NCBI GenBank assembly: GCA_000785145.2
Contig: JSZA02000064.1
Location: 1 to 37,548 of the forward strand
DNA from: Candidatus Thiomargarita nelsonii
Lineage (GTDB): Bacteria > Pseudomonadota > Gammaproteobacteria > Beggiatoales > Beggiatoaceae
DNA length: 37,548 nt
Direction of reading: 5' to 3'
Shown here: positions 32,780 to 37,548 of the stretch, piece by piece
Position numbering within the stretch: position 1 is the stretch's first letter
How the letters are laid out: every line of letters begins with the position of its first letter
The notes under the pieces: generated by a model
What the model was told of the DNA's origin: nothing
What the model saw: the letters and a program-made list of their open reading frames with translations, nothing else
The model's database searches: none
Translations under genes and position numbers: made by a program

Positions 32780-32808
32780 ACCCTATTTTTTTGGTGATAT
32801 TTTGTCAA
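32780..32808 (-). promoter_or_regulatory. Candidate sigma-70 promoter for the nar operon
   Basis: On the minus strand, TTGACA (32808-32803) is followed after 17 bases by TAGGGT (32785-32780). The first box is a perfect -35; the second matches -10 at its most conserved positions only. It lies 60 bases or more upstream of narC. I see no convincing FNR site. Confidence 0.35.
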
Positions 32809-32839
32809 AACATAAATATTGTTTGTAGGGGTTTTGACC

Positions 32840-33175
32840 TGTAGATATATGACATAAAAAAGACAGAGACTATACTATCAAATTTCTGTCAAGATTAAAT
32901 TTTTTTTCATAGTTAATACAAAATGAATAAAATATAGGCTAATAATCATTAGATATATAACGCTTTTAAAAAAAGGTGCTTTATATAATTATTTAATTTA
33001 TTTAAATTAATTGAAATTAATATTTTTCATCTTATGTTATTATTAAATAATAATAAACTGATATTATTTTCACAAAAATATTATTGTTGAAAATTATTGT
33101 CTTATATAGTTAAATAAAGAAAGTAATTAATAATCATCATTATAGGGTTTTAGTGTATCTAGCAAGAGTTTAGGA
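32840..33175. other. AT-rich intergenic region between nar and lon
   Basis: The two transcription units diverge here. The region is strongly AT-rich with runs of TTAAT and TTATT, and holds no credible gene. It should contain the upstream regulatory sites of both operons, but I cannot identify specific operators. Confidence 0.5.
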
Positions 33176-33195
33176 GTCCAAGATTTATCTTGGAC
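33176..33195. repeat. Hairpin family 2 copy upstream of lon
   Basis: GTCCAAGATTTATCTTGGAC, followed by CTCCTG. It lies about 40 bases before the lon start and may be transcribed as part of its leader. Confidence 0.85.
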
Positions 33196-33235
33196 TCCTG
33201 TGTCGCGTCGTAACCTGTTAAGTGGAAAAATTGAC

Positions 33236-35677
33236 ATGAATAGTGAAAATGAAGAAGAAACAAAGCCTGAAAACACCGCCATAGACGCTGAAGAGGAAAT
33301 AATCACTGAGGAAATAGCCACAGAGGAATTCACACTAAGCAATGCGGAACTTATCTCGCTCAAAGATACACTCCCAGAGGTTTTGCATATTTTACCCATC
33401 GCTAATCGTCCATTTTTTCCTCATCAGATCATCCCATTGATTGTAGAGCTTGATCCGTGGGCAGAAACGATTAAGATGATTACTGATTCCTCCCTGCAAG
33501 TCTTGGGATTGTTGCTTGTCGAAAAAGATAATGTCAATGAGGCGGAACGCTCCGATTTTTGCAAAATTGGCACGGTTTGTCGGGTACATCGCGTTGTTCA
33601 GGCTGAAGATAAGTTACAAATTGTTGTAGAGGGGTTAGAACGGTTTAGTATTGATGAATGGGTGTCTGAAGAACGTCCTTTTATTGTCAAACCTCTTTAT
33701 CATCAGGAAACCCGCTATAAAGAAGTAGAGGATATCAAGCCTTACGTGTTGGCGGTCATCAATACGATTAAAGAATTACTGCCACTTAATCCGCTTTATA
33801 ATGAAGAACTGAAAATTTTTCTTCAGCGTTTCAGTGCAGAAGATCCCTCGCCCTTGGCGGATTTCGCGGCCAGTTTGACAACAGCCAACAAAACGGAATT
33901 ACAGGATGTGCTGGAAAATCTCCCCATCCTCAAACGCTTGGAAAAAGTTTTAATCTTGCTCAATAAAGAGTTGCACCAGGCGAAAGCGCAAATGGAAATC
34001 CGCCAGCAAGTTGAAGACAAAATGGACAAACAGCAGCGGGATTTTTTCTTGCGCGAACAACTCAAAGCCATTCAGAAAGAATTGGGGATAGAAAAAGATG
34101 ATCGCACCAGTGAAATAGAAACATTCCGTGAACGTATGAAGACATTGACTATCCCAGAAGCGGCGCAAAAGCGCATTGATGAGGAAATGGACAAAATGTC
34201 GATGTTGGAAGTCGGTTCGCCTGAATACGCGATTACTCGTAACTATTTGGATTGGCTCACTTTAATGCCTTGGGGGAAATTTTCTAAAGATAAACTGGAC
34301 CTAAAGGATGCACGGGCGGTGTTGGAGCGTGATCATGAGGGCTTAAAGGATGTCAAAGATCGCATCATGGAATTTTTAGCCGTCGGCAAGTTGAAAGGCA
34401 GCATTAGTGGCACAATTTTATTATTAGTGGGACCACCGGGCGTGGGTAAAACTTCTATTGGTCGCTCCGTTGCAACGGCGGTTGGACGGGCATTTTTTCG
34501 TTTTTCAGTCGGCGGCATCCATGATGAGGCAGAAATTAAAGGTCATCGCCGTACCTATATCGGTGCCATGCCCGGTAAATTTCTCCAAGCGATGAAGGAT
34601 GTTGAATATGCCAATCCGGTCATCATGTTGGATGAAATTGATAAAATAGGGAACTCTTATCGTGGCGATCCCGCTTCCGCCCTATTGGAGGTGCTTGATC
34701 CAGAGCAAAATATTGATTTTCTCGATCATTATTTGGATGTGCGCTTTGATCTGTCCAAGGTATTGTTTATTTGTACCGCTAATCAAACGGATACCATACC
34801 GCCAGCCTTGCTGGATCGCATGGAAATGATTAAGCTGTCGGGTTATATCGCCAGTGAAAAATTGCAAATAGCTAAAAAGCATTTGCTCAAACGCCAAATA
34901 GAGAAATCCGGTTTGGAGCCAGAACAATTAAGTCTCCCTGATGAAACGCTGTCTGGCATCATTGATGATTATGCCCGGGAAGCTGGGGTGCGTAATTTAG
35001 AAAAACGTATCGGAGCGATTGCCCGCAAAGTAGCCCTTAAATTGTTAGAAGGCGCAACGCTGCCCATTGAAGTCACCGCAGATAATTTGTCAGATTATTT
35101 GGGTAAACCTTTGTTTGAAACGGAAAAAGCGATTAAAGGTCTTGGTGTCGTTACCGGCTTAGCATGGACACCCATGGGCGGTGCCACTTTAAGCATTGAA
35201 TCCTCTTGTAGTCATAACTACACACGCGGCTTTAAATTGACCGGACAGTTGGGTGATGTGATGAAAGAATCGGCGGAAATTGCCTATAGCTACATCGTGT
35301 CACAATCTGAATTGTTTGATGTGGATCAAAATTTTTTTAAAAAAGCCTTTATCCATCTACACGTTCCAGCCGGTGCCACGCCAAAAGATGGTCCAAGTGC
35401 AGGGATTACGATGGCAAGTTCTTTGTTATCATTGGCAAAAGGGCAGGCGCTTGATAAAGAGATTGCTATGACGGGAGAGTTGACATTGACAGGGCAAGTG
35501 TTACCTGTGGGGGGGATTCGTGAAAAAGTGATTGCGGCAAGGCGGATTAAGGTTTATGATTTAATCATGCCAGAGGCTAATAAACGCGATTTTGATGAAT
35601 TGCCGGATAATGTGCGGGAAGGCGTGACTGTGCAGTTTGTGAAAGAATATTCGGATGTTGCAAAAATTTTGTGGTGA
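33236..35677 (+). CDS. lon: ATP-dependent Lon protease
   Basis: Reading from the ATG at 33236 (MNSENEEETKPENTA) gives an 813-residue protein; a frame extension to 33200 overlaps a repeat. The acidic head leads into the Lon N-domain (VLHILPIANRPFFPHQIIPL). Walker A GPPGVGKT is at 399-406, Walker B VIMLDEID at 462-469, and the catalytic dyad is Ser721 (PKDGPSAGITM) and Lys764 (GGIREKVIAARR). Lon degrades misfolded and regulatory proteins in the cytoplasm, including many antitoxins; that link is general knowledge, not seen here. Length and motifs are normal. Confidence 0.95.
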   Translation: MNSENEEETKPENTAIDAEEEIITEEIATEEFTLSNAELISLKDTLPEVLHILPIANRPFFPHQIIPLIVELDPWAETIKMITDSSLQVLGLLLVEKDNVNEAERSDFCKIGTVCRVHRVVQAEDKLQIVVEGLERFSIDEWVSEERPFIVKPLYHQETRYKEVEDIKPYVLAVINTIKELLPLNPLYNEELKIFLQRFSAEDPSPLADFAASLTTANKTELQDVLENLPILKRLEKVLILLNKELHQAKAQMEIRQQVEDKMDKQQRDFFLREQLKAIQKELGIEKDDRTSEIETFRERMKTLTIPEAAQKRIDEEMDKMSMLEVGSPEYAITRNYLDWLTLMPWGKFSKDKLDLKDARAVLERDHEGLKDVKDRIMEFLAVGKLKGSISGTILLLVGPPGVGKTSIGRSVATAVGRAFFRFSVGGIHDEAEIKGHRRTYIGAMPGKFLQAMKDVEYANPVIMLDEIDKIGNSYRGDPASALLEVLDPEQNIDFLDHYLDVRFDLSKVLFICTANQTDTIPPALLDRMEMIKLSGYIASEKLQIAKKHLLKRQIEKSGLEPEQLSLPDETLSGIIDDYAREAGVRNLEKRIGAIARKVALKLLEGATLPIEVTADNLSDYLGKPLFETEKAIKGLGVVTGLAWTPMGGATLSIESSCSHNYTRGFKLTGQLGDVMKESAEIAYSYIVSQSELFDVDQNFFKKAFIHLHVPAGATPKDGPSAGITMASSLLSLAKGQALDKEIAMTGELTLTGQVLPVGGIREKVIAARRIKVYDLIMPEANKRDFDELPDNVREGVTVQFVKEYSDVAKILW

Positions 35678-35737
35678 CAAACCGACAACTACCTGCGATG
35701 TATCCTCGCAGGCATTGACCAATTAAAGGAGCTATTG

Positions 35738-37069
35738 ATGTACAAACACAAATATCACTCTCTATGGCTAGTCCTAGTGATTTTATTTATAGGACAGCCC
35801 AGTTGTGCTGAATTACCCGCCCGTGTGGGCGGGCAAATTTTACCCAGCCTGGCACCTATGTTGGAGAAAGCCATGCCAGCCGTGGTGAATATCTCATCAA
35901 CTACCCGCACTCGCGCATTTAACAATCCACTGTTGAATGATCCGTTTTTTCGTCATTTTTTTGATATTCCCAAAGAACAGGAAAAACAAAGCCGTGGCTC
36001 TGGTGTCATCATCAATGCGAGCAAGGGTTATGTCATCACCAATCATCATGTGATTGAGAAAGCCGATGAAATTTCTGTGATGCTACTTGATGGTCGCCAA
36101 TTTAATGCCAAGTTGATCGGCGAAGATCCAGAAACCGATGTGGCACTTTTGAAAATATCTGCTGATAATTTAACAGCCTTGTCGTTAGCCGATTCTGATA
36201 AATTAAGGGTAGGTGATTTTGTCGTCGCTATAGGTAATCCGTTTGGATTGGGGCAAACGGTAACATCTGGCATTATCAGCGGCTTGCAACGCAGCGGCTT
36301 AGGTATTGAAGGTTATGAAAACTTTATTCAAACAGATGCATCAATTAATCCCGGCAATTCGGGAGGCGCACTGATCGATTTACGGGGCGAATTGGTCGGT
36401 ATTAATACAGCCATTCTTGCGCCCAGTGGTGGCAATGTTGGGATAGGTTTTGCTATTCCGAGTAATATGGTGCAACAAGTCGCACAACATTTGACCGATT
36501 TTGGTGAAGTACGGCGTGGCGTGTTGGGAGTACAAATACAAGATTTAACAACCGATTTAGCGGCGGCGTTTGGATTGAGTGGCAAAAAAGGTGCTGTTGT
36601 TGTTGCGGTTGAGCCGAATTCACCTGCCAAAAAAGCCGGTTTACGTTCTAGCGACATTATCACCGCTATTAATAATAAAGCTGTGAACTCGGCGACGGCA
36701 GTTCGCAACCGTATTGGCTTATTACGCATTGGTGAACGGGTCAAAATCACTCTTATACGCAAGGGACGTACTCGCCATTTATACGTGGTCATTGCCGATA
36801 GTAAGCGTGTAGAGGGTAGTGAGATTAGCGTGTATTTGGAAGGTGCTGTTTTAAAAGAGAGTTCTGATGGTATAAAAGTTTCTAAGGTGACACGAAACAG
36901 TAATGCTTGGCAAATTGGACTTCGACGGGGTGATAAGCTGGTTGGTATAAATAGAAAAGAAGTCAATGATTTAGATGAATTTAAACAACGCTTTAGTTGG
37001 TACAAAACACCTCGCTCTATTCAAATACTGCGCGATGGTAAAATTTCATCAATTTGGTTGAAGAAATGA
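35738..37069 (+). CDS. degQ: DegP/DegQ-family periplasmic serine protease
   Basis: Starting at the ATG at 35738 (AAAGGAG 6-8 bases upstream; a TTG at 35735 is less likely) gives 443 residues. A signal peptide (about 1-24) is followed by the trypsin-like domain: His104 in NHHVIEKADE, Asp134 in DPETDVALLKI and Ser208 in INPGNSGGALID. Two PDZ domains follow (GVLGVQIQDLT... and ISVYLEGAVLKESSDG...GLRRGDKLVGINRKEVNDL). It refolds or degrades envelope proteins. It follows lon by 60 bases on the same strand, so the two quality-control genes may be co-transcribed. DegQ versus DegP cannot be settled by sequence inspection. Confidence 0.93.
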   Translation: MYKHKYHSLWLVLVILFIGQPSCAELPARVGGQILPSLAPMLEKAMPAVVNISSTTRTRAFNNPLLNDPFFRHFFDIPKEQEKQSRGSGVIINASKGYVITNHHVIEKADEISVMLLDGRQFNAKLIGEDPETDVALLKISADNLTALSLADSDKLRVGDFVVAIGNPFGLGQTVTSGIISGLQRSGLGIEGYENFIQTDASINPGNSGGALIDLRGELVGINTAILAPSGGNVGIGFAIPSNMVQQVAQHLTDFGEVRRGVLGVQIQDLTTDLAAAFGLSGKKGAVVVAVEPNSPAKKAGLRSSDIITAINNKAVNSATAVRNRIGLLRIGERVKITLIRKGRTRHLYVVIADSKRVEGSEISVYLEGAVLKESSDGIKVSKVTRNSNAWQIGLRRGDKLVGINRKEVNDLDEFKQRFSWYKTPRSIQILRDGKISSIWLKK

Positions 37070-37119
37070 AATAGCAAGTAGCAATCTGTCCTCGTTGGGA
37101 ACGAGAGTCCATGTAGGGT

Positions 37120-37309
37120 CAATGCCATTAAGTTAAGCTTTTTTTGTAGGGTGGGTAGAGCGGTTCGAAACCCACCAAACCTTTGAAACGAAGATCCGGG
37201 CGTAAATTTATAACAAAGGTGGGTTGGGCGTCCCATAACGATGTTGCGCGGGCAACCACAAGGGATTGCCCCTACCCACCCTACAATATCTCTTAACTTA
37301 ATGGCATTG
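37120..37309. mobile_element. MITE-like element with 18-bp terminal inverted repeats
   Basis: This 190-bp element has perfect 18-bp inverted ends (37120-37137 and 37292-37309, CAATGCCATTAAGTTAAG and its complement) and a second inner inverted pair (TGTAGGGTGGGT, 37145-37156, with 37274-37285). The element is bordered by the identical direct repeat CCATGTAGGGT (37109-37119 and 37310-37320), which looks like an 11-bp target duplication. No transposase is encoded. Confidence 0.8.
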
Positions 37310-37441
37310 CCATGTAGGGTGGATTAAGCGATAGCGTATCCACCAAAACTTATATATTAATTCGGTGGAAAATTTCAAGGATAAACTGTCGAAAACGCTA
37401 CATTGACCTTATAAGTACTGAACCATGAATGATCGGAGAGT

Positions 37442-37512
37442 TTGGAGTCCAAAGCTTTAGCTTTGGACTGTTGTTTTTTTCTCACATCCAAAGCTAAAGC
37501 TTTGGATTCCAA
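37442..37512. repeat. 25-bp-arm inverted repeat (hairpin family 1), copy 3
   Basis: Arms 37442-37466 and 37488-37512 pair with one mismatch (GGATTCC for GGACTCC). The same CGGAGAGTTTGGAGTCC start is repeated at 37519-37535, leading into a fourth copy cut by the window end, so this is a tandem duplication. Confidence 0.85.
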
Positions 37513-37527
37513 AAGACCTCGGAGAGT

Positions 37528-37548
37528 TTGGAGTCCAAAGCTTTAGCT
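37528..37548. repeat. 25-bp-arm inverted repeat (hairpin family 1), copy 4, cut by window end
   Basis: The first 21 bases of the left arm are present before the sequence ends. Confidence 0.8.

Noticed and set aside
32790..32810. FNR/ANR box upstream of narC
   Set aside because: The half-sites TTGAC and ATCAC are five bases apart rather than four and each is imperfect.
36328..37005. 225-residue minus-strand ORF opposite degQ
   Set aside because: Antisense shadow of the protease gene, without start signal or family features.

Overview
The window looks like accessory-rich chromosome of a large sulfur-oxidising gammaproteobacterium of the Beggiatoa/Thioploca/Thiomargarita kind (Thiotrichales). 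This is inference. It rests on moderately AT-rich coding sequence, respiratory nitrate reductase next to an E-type succinate dehydrogenase, gammaproteobacterial-type hemA-prfA, lon, degP/Q, gspG and cysM genes, a sulfatase-modifying-factor protein with a hypervariable end, and very many short palindromic repeats. No rRNA or tRNA gene was recognised.

Layout. 1-6.5 kb is accessory DNA: a VapC-type toxin-antitoxin pair, a DUF3465 protein, an AbiE-type pair, and remnants of an arsenite-oxidase-like molybdoenzyme (three pieces), a DJ-1/PfpI protein and a cytosine methyltransferase, all set among dispersed repeats. 6.5-8.2 kb holds a von Willebrand A-domain gene stopped by a perfect 48-bp palindrome. 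8.3-10.3 kb is a compact unit: family 4 uracil-DNA glycosylase, rimI, cysM. 10.4-10.9 kb is a dead Mut7-C gene. 11.1-13.6 kb has an ATPase/STAS-like regulator and a frameshifted TPR + formylglycine-generating-enzyme-like protein. The end of that protein has the hallmarks of a diversity-generating retroelement variable region. 14.0-15.7 kb carries MazEF-like and HicB-like genes plus two extra fragments of the prfA 3' end. 15.7-18.4 kb is hemA-prfA on the minus strand, divergent from gspG. 19.0-23.7 kb has a DUF4846 protein and sdhABE. 23.8-25.6 kb is a tightly coupled AAA ATPase / PD-(D/E)XK nuclease pair plus a truncated third ORF, a candidate defence cassette. 25.6-32.7 kb is the nar operon narC-narG-narH-[array]-narI on the minus strand. 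33.2-37.1 kb has lon and a DegP/DegQ protease. The window ends in a MITE-like element and tandem hairpin repeats.

How it fits together. NarCGHI and SdhABE are the respiratory core: succinate oxidation into the quinone pool and nitrate as electron acceptor. The nar operon has no narJ where it normally lies. The 633-bp gap between narH and narI holds eleven 43-bp hairpin repeats instead. Lon and DegP/Q handle protein quality control, and HemA and PrfA supply haem synthesis and translation termination. The rest is a graveyard of broken genes and toxin-antitoxin or defence modules separated by at least six families of palindromic repeat. One of these families shows compensatory base changes.
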